Origin: Thalassotalea sp. 1_MG-2023
GTDB lineage: Bacteria; Pseudomonadota; Gammaproteobacteria; Enterobacterales; Alteromonadaceae
Direction of reading: 5' to 3'
Assembly: GCF_030546745.1 (NCBI RefSeq)
Contig: NZ_JAUOPD010000032.1
Coordinates: 1-35,244 of the forward strand
Length of the DNA: 35,244 bases
Positions 28,654 to 35,244 of the stretch are shown here, in pieces. The translations under genes and the position numbers were made by a program. Under the pieces are notes generated by a model. That model searched no databases and had not been told where the DNA came from. It saw only the letters and a program-made list of their open reading frames with translations. Every line of letters starts with the position of its first letter. Positions within the stretch are counted from its first letter, which is position 1.

Positions 28654-30627
28654 TTACGGTAAATTTATTAATTCAAGTTGGTTTTCGCTGTTGATATATA
28701 GCAACATGCGAGTGTCGTCAGCAGAAATTACTGAAGTTATCGGTTGATTACCTTCTGTTATTATGGTGTTAGCCAGTTGTTGCTGTTGATCATAAAGGTT
28801 GATCAAGAAGCCATCATTAGGGTCAAATCGTACATAATTAACGTTATTACTTTGCGTTTTAACCAATTGTAACGTGGTATTCCCTTCTGCTTGCGGAAGT
28901 AAACCTTGATCAGAGAATGTGCTGCCGTCAAACGATATAAATTCACTGGTAGGGCTAACGGTGTAAATTGCTTGTTCGTTATCTGTAACGACAAAATCAC
29001 TAACTGCTTGGTCGTCACCTAGTAAAGTAGGGCGATATTGATGAGTCATTGTTGCGCTTATCTTTTGGGTGACAAAATCATTCGCTTTTAGCGTATAGCG
29101 TTTAAAAGATGAATCAAGTAAGTCTAATGCATAAACCGTTTCAGCAGTATTCGCTTGCTTAATAAGCGTGGTAAAGAAAGCATTTTCGCTATCCCAATAA
29201 ACCCGTTGAAGGTCAACGGTAGCAAATTCTAATGCTTGAGTAATAATAAACTCTCTACCTGATACTGTAATAAAGCTCACTGGTTCATATTCAATATTAC
29301 TATCAGTCAACGCGACAACGCTATTATCAAGTAAGTTAATGTTAAAATGATGTGTAATTGGTGTTTCATTACCATCATCAGCAGTTATTGTATCGTTAGC
29401 AATTGCTACAATTGTGTCACCACTTGGTGAGATCACGAGTTGCTCTAACAAGGTATTGTCAGGAGCAACTTCAAGCATACTGACCTGTTCGCCAGTATAA
29501 ATATGATAAGTATACAAATTGTTTTCTTGTGCTATGTAAACATAGGGTAAGTAAGTGGACGCAACAATGCCATTGTTGTTAGGGCTGATGTTGTCAACTA
29601 CCTGATTATCGCTACTTGCTGAATTTAAATAGAAAGAAACATTAATGGTCTCAGTGATTACATCTTCATTATCAACGCTTGAAACAGTGATAGTACCTGT
29701 GTGTAAACCATCATTTAGTGCAACGTTATTATCAATAGTGACGGTAAGCGTGTCACCAGAAGGCGTTAGCGCGAGCCAAGGAGTGCTAGCAGTTGCTTGC
29801 CAATTAACATTATTAGGGTTATTCGTTGCAATGGTTACTTGCTGACTTAGCTTGCTTAAATTAGCAACTTGACTAAAGGCTAGCCCCGTATGACTTGAGT
29901 ATAAATAATGACGATCTAAACCAAGTTCTACAGGTATAACTTTACTATCACCAGAAGATGTTTCAGTTAATGTTAACTGAGCTTGATATAACTTAGCTAA
30001 ATCGAATGTGGTTATATCAGCTGATAAGGTAATCGTCGATGCACCTTCTCCAGAAGTTTTATCTAACGTTAACCAGTCAACATCAACCGAAGCTGTCCAG
30101 GCACTGTTGTTCTCACTCGTTATTTCGAGGGTTTGTGAATCAATATTTTCTTCGCCTAAGGTTGCTTGGAAAGTAATTTGATCAGTATTCGTGGTTAATT
30201 GCCAGATAAGTAATGAAATATCGATATCGTGATGCACTAAATTCACTTGATTAGCGTCACCAGTAGAAACTCTTAACGTTGTGTTGTATTCATCAGGTAA
30301 AATGTTGTCGGCATTAACAAGTTTGACAGTGATTTTTGCAGAGCTATCACTCAGTTGCTCTGTAGAAAAATTAAGCCAGCCAACAGGTTGGTTATCGGGC
30401 GCGTAACCTAGTAATAATCCTTTGCCAGTATAATCTACGGTAATTGATACGGTATCTTCTGACACCTGTAAGAATTCGTTACTAAAGTTAATAACGCTTG
30501 TATCAACAGAAATAGCATAATTCTCAGCTGCTTTATCAGCATCAGAGCTTCCACCACATGATTGAACTAAAATGACCACTGCCAACGTGTACATAGTTCG
30601 AATAAAGTATCTTGAATATTCCTTCAT
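28654..30627 (-). CDS. Large surface/periplasmic lipoprotein with BACON-like beta-sandwich repeats
   Basis: The signal ends in lipobox LVQSC (Cys 24) followed by GGSSDAD, so it is lipidated. Residues about 38-335 contain three beta-sandwich repeats of roughly 100 residues. The clearest are WTASVDVDWLTLDKTSGEG (second) and WQATASTPWLALTPSGDTL (third), with the W-L-x-L-x-x-x-S-G pattern of BACON domains. The first is more diverged (VGWLNFSTEQLSD). The C-terminal half (about 350-657) consists of short beta-rich stretches with SPSGDTIVAIAN and ISADDTRMLLYINS, suggesting a beta-propeller. BACON domains are usually linked to carbohydrate or surface binding; the ligand is unknown. AGGGA precedes the ATG. 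It sits between the oxidative-stress block and recX with no related neighbours. Confidence 0.75.
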   Translation of the reverse strand: MKEYSRYFIRTMYTLAVVILVQSCGGSSDADKAAENYAISVDTSVINFSNEFLQVSEDTVSITVDYTGKGLLLGYAPDNQPVGWLNFSTEQLSDSSAKITVKLVNADNILPDEYNTTLRVSTGDANQVNLVHHDIDISLLIWQLTTNTDQITFQATLGEENIDSQTLEITSENNSAWTASVDVDWLTLDKTSGEGASTITLSADITTFDLAKLYQAQLTLTETSSGDSKVIPVELGLDRHYLYSSHTGLAFSQVANLSKLSQQVTIATNNPNNVNWQATASTPWLALTPSGDTLTVTIDNNVALNDGLHTGTITVSSVDNEDVITETINVSFYLNSASSDNQVVDNISPNNNGIVASTYLPYVYIAQENNLYTYHIYTGEQVSMLEVAPDNTLLEQLVISPSGDTIVAIANDTITADDGNETPITHHFNINLLDNSVVALTDSNIEYEPVSFITVSGREFIITQALEFATVDLQRVYWDSENAFFTTLIKQANTAETVYALDLLDSSFKRYTLKANDFVTQKISATMTHQYRPTLLGDDQAVSDFVVTDNEQAIYTVSPTSEFISFDGSTFSDQGLLPQAEGNTTLQLVKTQSNNVNYVRFDPNDGFLINLYDQQQQLANTIITEGNQPITSVISADDTRMLLYINSENQLELINLP

Positions 30628-30822
30628 ATAGTTCCCTATATTGATTAGCTGCTTGTTGATTATTATATCAATTGTTAATGGTATTTTGCGTGATTCTTTC
30701 GTTATTGTAAAAACTTATCACAATTTAAAGGTGAATGAGGATTTTTTATCAAGTTAAAGGTAGAATAGTTAGATGTTTTGCACTAAATTGCTTGTGCCAA
30801 TTTTATACTGACAAATTGTGAC

Positions 30823-31260
30823 GTGATTAAAGAGATACTGCATACTGGAATTGATCTACTTTCGAGACGAGAGCACTCGAAAAAAGAACTTCTGCATAAA
30901 TTGTTGCAACGAGGCCATGAACCTGATGATATTTTTGAGGTGATTGAGTTTCTCGAATCTAACCAGTATTTATGTGAACAAAGATTCACAGAGTCTGTAT
31001 TTCGTAGTCGGGTAAATAAAGGGTACGGTGAAAAGTATATTGAACAAGAGTTGATGCAAAAAGGTATTGACAGTTCGCTCGTCAATCAAGTTGCTGCAGA
31101 GATGTCGGTTGACTGGAAAGAAATTGCAGCGCAAGTGTACGATAAAAAATTTGGCAATGCGCCAATTAAAGATGATAGAAATAAGGCGAAAAGAATACGC
31201 TTCATGCAGTATAGGGGATTTTCTTCTCATGAAATATTCGCACTTATTAATGCAAATTAA
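30823..31260 (+). CDS. recX: RecX, regulator of RecA
   Basis: RecX binds RecA filaments and restrains their activity. The 145-residue protein has the three-helix repeat style of the family: LLSRREHSKKELLHKLLQRG near the N-terminus, then FTESVFRSRVNKGYGEKYIEQELMQKGI and a C-terminal NKAKRIRFMQYRGFSSHEIFALI. The start is GTG at 30823; no ATG is available upstream and the ribosome binding site is weak, which suggests low expression. recA, usually directly upstream, is not there: the preceding gene is the minus-strand lipoprotein. alaS follows. Confidence 0.9.
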   Translation: MIKEILHTGIDLLSRREHSKKELLHKLLQRGHEPDDIFEVIEFLESNQYLCEQRFTESVFRSRVNKGYGEKYIEQELMQKGIDSSLVNQVAAEMSVDWKEIAAQVYDKKFGNAPIKDDRNKAKRIRFMQYRGFSSHEIFALINAN

Positions 31261-31296
31261 CTCATAAATTTTAATGATTAAATGTTAGGTATGGCT

Positions 31297-33921
31297 ATGA
31301 TGAAAACCAGTGCCGGAATAAGAAAGGCATTCTTAGATTTTTTTGCTTCTAAGCAACACCAAATTGTCGCTAGTAGTTCGTTAATTCCTGGTAATGATGC
31401 AACGTTGCTCTTTACCAATGCGGGTATGGTGCAATTTAAAGAGGCCTTTTTAGGCGCTGAGCAAAGAAGTTATAGCCGTGCTACAACGTCTCAACGCTGT
31501 GTTCGTGCGGGTGGTAAACATAATGACTTAGAAAATGTTGGTTATACCGCGCGTCATCATACCTTTTTTGAAATGTTAGGTAACTTTAGTTTTGGTGACT
31601 ATTTCAAAGAAGAAGCAATAAGCTTCGCATGGGAATTTCTAACGAAAGAGCTTGGCTTGCCAAAAGAAAAGTTATTGGTGACTATTTATGAAACAGATGA
31701 TGAAGCTTACGACTATTGGCATGACACCATTGGTGTACCCCATGAAAAAATAATTCGTATCGGTGATAAAACTGCCGGTAAAAAATACGAGTCTGATAAC
31801 TTTTGGTCTATGGGTGACACTGGTCCTTGTGGTCCTTGTAGTGAGATATTCTATGATCACGGCGAAGAAATTTGGGGAGGCCCACCAGGTTCTCCAGAAG
31901 AAGATGGTGATCGCTTCATTGAAATTTGGAATTTAGTTTTCATGCAATACAACCGTCATGAAGACGGCACCATGGAACAACTACCTAAGCCTTCTGTTGA
32001 TACGGGCATGGGATTAGAGCGGATTGCAGCGATATTACAAGGCGTACACAGCAACTACGAAATAGATATTTTTCAAGGGTTGATAAAAGACACTGCTGAC
32101 ATATTGAACTGTGATGATTTAGAAAATAAATCGTTACGAGTAATTGCTGATCACATTCGCTCTTGCTGCTTCCTTATTACTGATGGTGTGATGCCATCAA
32201 ATGAAGGACGCGGCTATGTGTTACGCCGTATTATCCGTCGAGCAGTACGTCACGGACACAAACTTAACGCTAAATCACACTTCTTTCATAAATTAGTACC
32301 GTCATTAATTACACAAATGGGTGATGCTTACCCTGAACTTATTGAACAGAAAGCGATTTTAGAAAAATTATTGCGCATTGAAGAAGAACAATTTGGTCGT
32401 ACACTTGATCGTGGTATGCAGTTACTCGAAGAAATACTATCTACATTAGATGGTGATACCATTAACGGTGATGATGTTTTTAAATTATATGATACCTACG
32501 GGTTTCCAGCTGATTTAACCGCAGATATTGCCCGCGAACGTCAATTGAAAATTGATCAAAATGGCTTTGATGTTGCCATGGGGTTACAGCGCGAAAGAGC
32601 GCAGCAAGCCAGCCAGTTTGGTACTGACTATAATGAGCAGCTAAAATCTGAAAAACATACCACTTTTAAAGGGTATACTAATAGTGCATTTTCAGCGACA
32701 GTTGTTGAGCTTTTTAATAATGGTAGTTCCACAGCTGTTCTCAATGAAGGCGAACAAGGGGTCGTCATTTTAGATAACACGCCGTTTTACGCTGAATCAG
32801 GTGGTCAAGTAGGTGATACCGGAGTCATTGTTACTGAAAGCGGTGTATTTGAAGTTACTGATACCATTAAGGTAGGTAATGCATTTGCTCATCAAGGTAT
32901 CGCTAAAACAACCATTCAATTAAATGCCCGAGTTAAAGCAGAAATTAACACTGAACGTCGTAATGCAATTGTTAAAAACCATTCAGCCACGCATATATTA
33001 CATGCAGTATTACGCGATGTATTAGGCGATCATGTTACGCAAAAAGGCTCACTCGTTGATGCTGAAAAACTACGTTTTGATTTTGCACATTTTGAGGCCG
33101 TAACAGAACAAGAACTCAAGAAAATTGAACACTTGGTAAATCTAGAAATACGCAGAAACCATCAACGCGAAACTGCACTAATGCCAATAGATGAAGCGAA
33201 AGAAAAAGGCGCAATGGCGTTGTTTGGTGAAAAATATGATGACGAAGTACGCGTAGTCACATTAGGTAATTGCTCTATTGAGCTTTGTGGTGGCGTGCAT
33301 GTTGAACGAACCGGTGACATTGGTTTAGTTAAAATTGTATCTGAATCAGGTATTGCTGCGGGTGTTCGTCGTATTGAAGCGGTTTCAGGTGAAGCTGCAC
33401 TAAATTATATTGATGCCCAAGCGGATGCTTTATCAACGATTGCGAACTTAGTTAAATCAGATGTTTCAAACACCGTTGAAAAAGTTGAGCAAACCCTAAG
33501 TAAAACAAAACAACTTGAAAAAGAAATTGCTCAACTGAAACAGCAATTAGCTGCTCAAGCAGGTTCAGATTTATTAAGCCAAACAAAAGACATTAACGGT
33601 ATTAAAACGTTAATTGCCGAATTAGATGGCGTAGCGTCGAAAGATTTACGCGGTATGGTGGATGATCTTAAAGTTAAGATTAAATCTGGCATTATTGTAC
33701 TTTCAACAGTCAATGACGGTAAAGTAGGTTTGATTGTGGGAGTTACTAAAGATTTGACCGGACAAGTTAAAGCAGGTGAAATTGTTAACATGATTGCTCA
33801 GCAAGTTGGTGGTAAAGGTGGTGGCAGGCCCGATATGGCTCAAGCTGGAGGTAGTGAACCTCAAAACGTACCTAATGCGATGGCTAGTGTTGAGCCTTGG
33901 TTAACTGTAAACTTAAGCTAA
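31297..33921 (+). CDS. alaS: Alanyl-tRNA synthetase
   Basis: AlaRS charges tRNA-Ala and proofreads mischarged Ser or Gly. The order is class II catalytic core ([35 protein letters not shown]), tRNA-recognition helices, an editing domain with HSATH (about residue 562) and CGGVH (about 663-667), a coiled coil ([19 protein letters not shown]) and the C-Ala domain with [15 protein letters not shown]. The frame is open from an ATG at 31282; I prefer ATG 31297 or 31300, since [15 protein letters not shown] aligns with the E. coli start. Length is about 874 residues. It lies 36 nt after recX. Confidence 0.97.
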   Translation: MMKTSAGIRKAFLDFFASKQHQIVASSSLIPGNDATLLFTNAGMVQFKEAFLGAEQRSYSRATTSQRCVRAGGKHNDLENVGYTARHHTFFEMLGNFSFGDYFKEEAISFAWEFLTKELGLPKEKLLVTIYETDDEAYDYWHDTIGVPHEKIIRIGDKTAGKKYESDNFWSMGDTGPCGPCSEIFYDHGEEIWGGPPGSPEEDGDRFIEIWNLVFMQYNRHEDGTMEQLPKPSVDTGMGLERIAAILQGVHSNYEIDIFQGLIKDTADILNCDDLENKSLRVIADHIRSCCFLITDGVMPSNEGRGYVLRRIIRRAVRHGHKLNAKSHFFHKLVPSLITQMGDAYPELIEQKAILEKLLRIEEEQFGRTLDRGMQLLEEILSTLDGDTINGDDVFKLYDTYGFPADLTADIARERQLKIDQNGFDVAMGLQRERAQQASQFGTDYNEQLKSEKHTTFKGYTNSAFSATVVELFNNGSSTAVLNEGEQGVVILDNTPFYAESGGQVGDTGVIVTESGVFEVTDTIKVGNAFAHQGIAKTTIQLNARVKAEINTERRNAIVKNHSATHILHAVLRDVLGDHVTQKGSLVDAEKLRFDFAHFEAVTEQELKKIEHLVNLEIRRNHQRETALMPIDEAKEKGAMALFGEKYDDEVRVVTLGNCSIELCGGVHVERTGDIGLVKIVSESGIAAGVRRIEAVSGEAALNYIDAQADALSTIANLVKSDVSNTVEKVEQTLSKTKQLEKEIAQLKQQLAAQAGSDLLSQTKDINGIKTLIAELDGVASKDLRGMVDDLKVKIKSGIIVLSTVNDGKVGLIVGVTKDLTGQVKAGEIVNMIAQQVGGKGGGRPDMAQAGGSEPQNVPNAMASVEPWLTVNLS

Positions 33922-33948
33922 CGCTCTTCATATAGTGAAATTTTTAAT

Positions 33949-33977
33949 AAAGGAAACTTACGAGTTTCCTTTTTTTA
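33949..33977 (+). terminator. Intrinsic terminator after alaS
   Basis: AAAGGAAACT (33949-33958) pairs with AGTTTCCTTT (33963-33972) around TACG, followed by T-rich sequence. Confidence 0.9.
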
Positions 33978-34113
33978 TCCCAATTTTTCTTTGATTAAAA
34001 AATAAATCATTATTGTTTACTCCTTCAACTATGGTAATTGTTAAAGTGACGTTAATCAGAGATGAGTAGAGTATTAATAGTTACATATTTGTTGAAAAAA
34101 TATCGTAATTTAA

Positions 34114-34142
34114 CTGTCACATGATAAGAAGCTTGCTAAAAT
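34114..34142 (+). promoter_or_regulatory. Probable csrA promoter
   Basis: CTGTCA (34114-34119, four of six to the -35 consensus), a 17-nt spacer and TAAAAT (34137-34142) preceded by TGC, an extended -10. It would give a leader of about 150 nt before csrA. Confidence 0.5.
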
Positions 34143-34241
34143 AAAGGTAACTGGTACGACGTTCTTCTAAACTTAGAGTGTTGGGAAAGTATTATGGAAT
34201 ATTTTTCTCTAGGGTAATTGAATTATTGTCACCAGTGTAAG

Positions 34242-34269
34242 ACTAAATTTTTAACTAGCTAAATTTAGT
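34242..34269 (+). promoter_or_regulatory. Hairpin in the csrA leader
   Basis: ACTAAATTT (34242-34250) and AAATTTAGT (34261-34269) form a perfect 9-bp stem with a 10-nt loop, 21 nt before the GGA at the ribosome binding site. It may position GGA motifs for CsrA binding to its own mRNA. Confidence 0.45.
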
Positions 34270-34300
34270 TTATCCCGTTTTAGATATTAAGGAATTAGGA

Positions 34301-34495
34301 ATGTTAATATTAACCCGTAGAGTTGGAGAAACTTTAATGATCGGTGACGATGTCACGGTCACAGTTTTAGGTGTTAAAGGAAATCAAGTTCGCATTGGTG
34401 TTAATGCACCTAAAGAAGTTTCAGTACATCGTGAAGAAATTTATATGCGAATACAGTCTGAAAAGGGCGAAACTACGCCTGGAAATAGTTTTTAA
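34301..34495 (+). CDS. csrA: CsrA, global post-transcriptional regulator
   Basis: CsrA is a small dimeric RNA-binding protein that recognises GGA motifs, mainly in 5' leaders, to control translation and mRNA stability. The 64-residue protein is standard: [40 protein letters not shown] with RNA-binding Arg44, and [11 protein letters not shown]. The ribosome binding site region reads AAGGAATTAGGA directly before ATG, giving two GGA motifs that overlap it, so autorepression as known in E. coli is likely. It sits between alaS and tRNA-Ser, a common gammaproteobacterial arrangement, but without a lysC gene between alaS and csrA. Confidence 0.97.
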   Translation: MLILTRRVGETLMIGDDVTVTVLGVKGNQVRIGVNAPKEVSVHREEIYMRIQSEKGETTPGNSF

Positions 34496-34514
34496 CGTAA
34501 TTATTTCCCAAAGG

Positions 34515-34536
34515 AGCCGGCATAGCCGGCTTTTTT
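34515..34536 (+). terminator. Intrinsic terminator after csrA
   Basis: AGCCGGC (34515-34521) pairs with GCCGGCT (34525-34531) around ATA, followed by T-rich sequence. Confidence 0.93.
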
Positions 34537-34634
34537 ATTGCTTTAAAAATAAAGGAGTGCGAAAGAAAAGTGCTGGTAATTTGCTCTTGTTGATTGATTT
34601 GTCAACAAACAGGTGGAAAAGCTAAAAAAATCGT

Positions 34635-34663
34635 TTGACTTATTTTTTATATCCATTAATATT
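34635..34663 (+). promoter_or_regulatory. Promoter of the tRNA array with GC-rich discriminator
   Basis: TTGACT (34635-34640), a 17-nt spacer and AATATT (34658-34663), followed by CGCCCCG. A GC-rich discriminator is the hallmark of stable-RNA promoters under stringent control by ppGpp. The tRNA-Ser begins 10 nt after the -10. Confidence 0.7.
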
Positions 34664-34672
34664 CGCCCCGTT

Positions 34673-34765
34673 GGTGAGATGGCCGAGTGGCTGAAGGCGC
34701 TCCCCTGCTAAGGGAGTATACAGTTTGTAGCTGTATCGAGGGTTCGAATCCCTCTCTCACCGCCA
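34673..34765 (+). tRNA. serX: tRNA-Ser (GCU)
   Basis: The 93-nt sequence folds as a class II tRNA. The acceptor GGTGAGA (34673-34679) pairs with TCTCACC (34755-34761), followed by discriminator G and encoded CCA. Anticodon stem CTCCC/GGGAG encloses loop CTGCTAA with anticodon GCT (34707-34709), reading AGC and AGU. The long variable arm and GGTTCGAATCC T-arm are present. The gene name is by function only. Confidence 0.95.
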
Positions 34766-34795
34766 TCTTTTATCTAAGATTTAAAATAGATTATT

Positions 34796-34857
34796 GCGAA
34801 CAAGTAACCAGTTGGATAGGCAGTATGCTTGACTAAGATGGCTACGAACTAGGTTCG
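34796..34857 (+). pseudogene. Decayed tRNA-Arg-like sequence, copy 1
   Basis: It keeps D-arm-like GTAACCAGTTGGATAGG, the anticodon-loop block GGCTACGAAC and AGGTTCG of the T-arm, in the order of tRNA-Arg. An insertion (CAGTATGCTTGACTAAGAT) replaces the anticodon 5' stem and no acceptor stem can form. The 36 nt at 34814-34849 are identical to copy 2 at 35098-35133. Probably a decayed duplicate transcribed as spacer. Confidence 0.65.
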
Positions 34858-34894
34858 TTATCCTTAATCAGGATATAAATTATTAGATTATTGC

Positions 34895-34971
34895 GGACGC
34901 GTAGCTCAGCTGGATAGAGTACCTGGCTACGAACCAGGCGGTCGCAGGTTCGACTCCTGCCGCGTCCGCCA
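34895..34971 (+). tRNA. tRNA-Arg (ACG)
   Basis: A 77-nt tRNA: acceptor GGACGCG (34895-34901) pairs with CGCGTCC (34961-34967), then G and encoded CCA. D-arm GCTCAGCTGGATAGAGT; anticodon stem CCTGG/CCAGG around CTACGAA with anticodon ACG, whose A is normally converted to inosine to read CGU, CGC and CGA. T-arm GCAGGTTCGACTCCTGC. The flanking GC before and GC in GCCA could extend the stem in the precursor. Confidence 0.95.
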
Positions 34972-35039
34972 CTTTCTTTAAGTGGTTAAATATAAAAGAA
35001 GAGCTAGTATTAAAGCTTTAATTATTAATACTGCGATTT

Positions 35040-35174
35040 TTCGCATATCTCTACCTCGGGATATAAAATATAGATTAACGTGAACGGGTAACCAGCTGGA
35101 TAGGCAGTATGCTTGACTAAGATGGCTACGAACAAGGTTCGCATATCTCTACCTCGGGATACAAAACATAGATT
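35040..35174 (+). repeat. 37-nt direct repeat flanking pseudo-tRNA copy 2
   Basis: TTCGCATATCTCTACCTCGG begins a 37-nt block at 35040-35076 that recurs at 35138-35174 with two C/T differences, offset 98. The first copy looks like the tail of a lost pseudo-tRNA unit, implying that part of a unit was duplicated or deleted. Confidence 0.7.
35080..35141 (+). pseudogene. Decayed tRNA-Arg-like sequence, copy 2
   Basis: The same 62-nt layout as copy 1, closer to the intact tRNA at its 5' part (GTAACCAGCTGGATAGG). It precedes the second tRNA-Arg as copy 1 precedes the first, with matching points 284 nt apart. Confidence 0.65.
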
Positions 35175-35180
35175 GACCGC

Positions 35181-35244
35181 GGACGCGTAGCTCAGCTGGA
35201 TAGAGTACCTGGCTACGAACCAGGCGGTCGCAGGTTCGACTCCT
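35181..35244 (+). tRNA. tRNA-Arg (ACG), second copy, cut by the window edge
   Basis: It is identical to the first tRNA-Arg over all visible bases, from acceptor GGACGCG to the T-arm TCGACTCCT. The 3' acceptor strand lies beyond the window. It starts 286 bp after the first copy, so this is a tandem array that may continue. Confidence 0.92.

Noticed and set aside
30781-30822. LexA box upstream of recX
   Set aside because: A CTG at 30808 lacks the matching CAG ten bases on.
34371-34625. 84-codon plus-strand ORF overlapping csrA and its terminator
   Set aside because: It lies in another frame of csrA and runs through the csrA terminator; the translated sequence is a low-quality shadow.
34796-35141. 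Two extra functional tRNA genes in the spacers
   Set aside because: The sequences share blocks with tRNA-Arg but cannot form acceptor or anticodon stems.
34801-35244. CRISPR-like array at the right end
   Set aside because: The repeats are tRNA and pseudo-tRNA units with irregular spacing and no short uniform repeats or cas genes.

Overview
The window looks like chromosomal DNA of a marine, AT-rich gammaproteobacterium of the Alteromonadales, most likely the Colwellia/Thalassotalea group. The evidence is the six-subunit Na+-translocating NADH:quinone reductase operon with apbE and nqrM behind it, FabV as enoyl-ACP reductase, a large TonB-dependent receptor, a TRAP transporter, and the order recX-alaS-csrA-tRNA-Ser-tRNA-Arg. 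The genus is an inference from gene content and protein similarity as I remember it; no search was run.

Layout. Positions 1-1500 are gene-poor: a broken or N-terminally unclear SpoIIAA-like protein, a 31-codon ORF with a good ribosome binding site, a 57-residue membrane protein on the minus strand, and an 84-86-residue membrane protein on the plus strand. Positions 1512-4955 (minus) hold yajG, a periplasmic cyclophilin, a short conserved-looking protein and ampG. From 5486 comes a 988-residue TonB-dependent receptor with a strong inverted repeat upstream, then rlmG (minus), a divergent alkB-like gene whose conserved N-terminus extends upstream of any normal start codon, and bolA. Positions 10901-13931 are a dctQ-dctM-dctP TRAP operon, probably for 2-oxo acids or related monocarboxylates, followed by fabV.

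Positions 15616-22856 are nqrABCDEF, a terminator with a UUCG loop, then apbE (the flavinyl transferase that loads FMN on NqrB and NqrC) and nqrM (maturation). dinB follows, with a clear LexA box. Next is a peroxide-defence block: katG and ahpC on the minus strand and oxyR divergent from ahpC, with a 43-codon Cys-containing ORF downstream of oxyR. A 657-residue surface lipoprotein with BACON-like repeats separates this block from recX-alaS-csrA.

The right end is a tRNA array. tRNA-Ser(GCU) has a promoter with a GC-rich discriminator. It is followed by tRNA-Arg(ACG) units spaced 286 bp apart, each preceded by a decayed tRNA-Arg-like copy; the last tRNA-Arg is cut by the window edge. I found no CRISPR array, prophage, intact insertion sequence or clear new defence system. 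The most interesting leads are the alkB start, the operator-like repeats before the TonB receptor, the GGA-rich csrA leader, the small ORFs and the tRNA/pseudo-tRNA tandem array.
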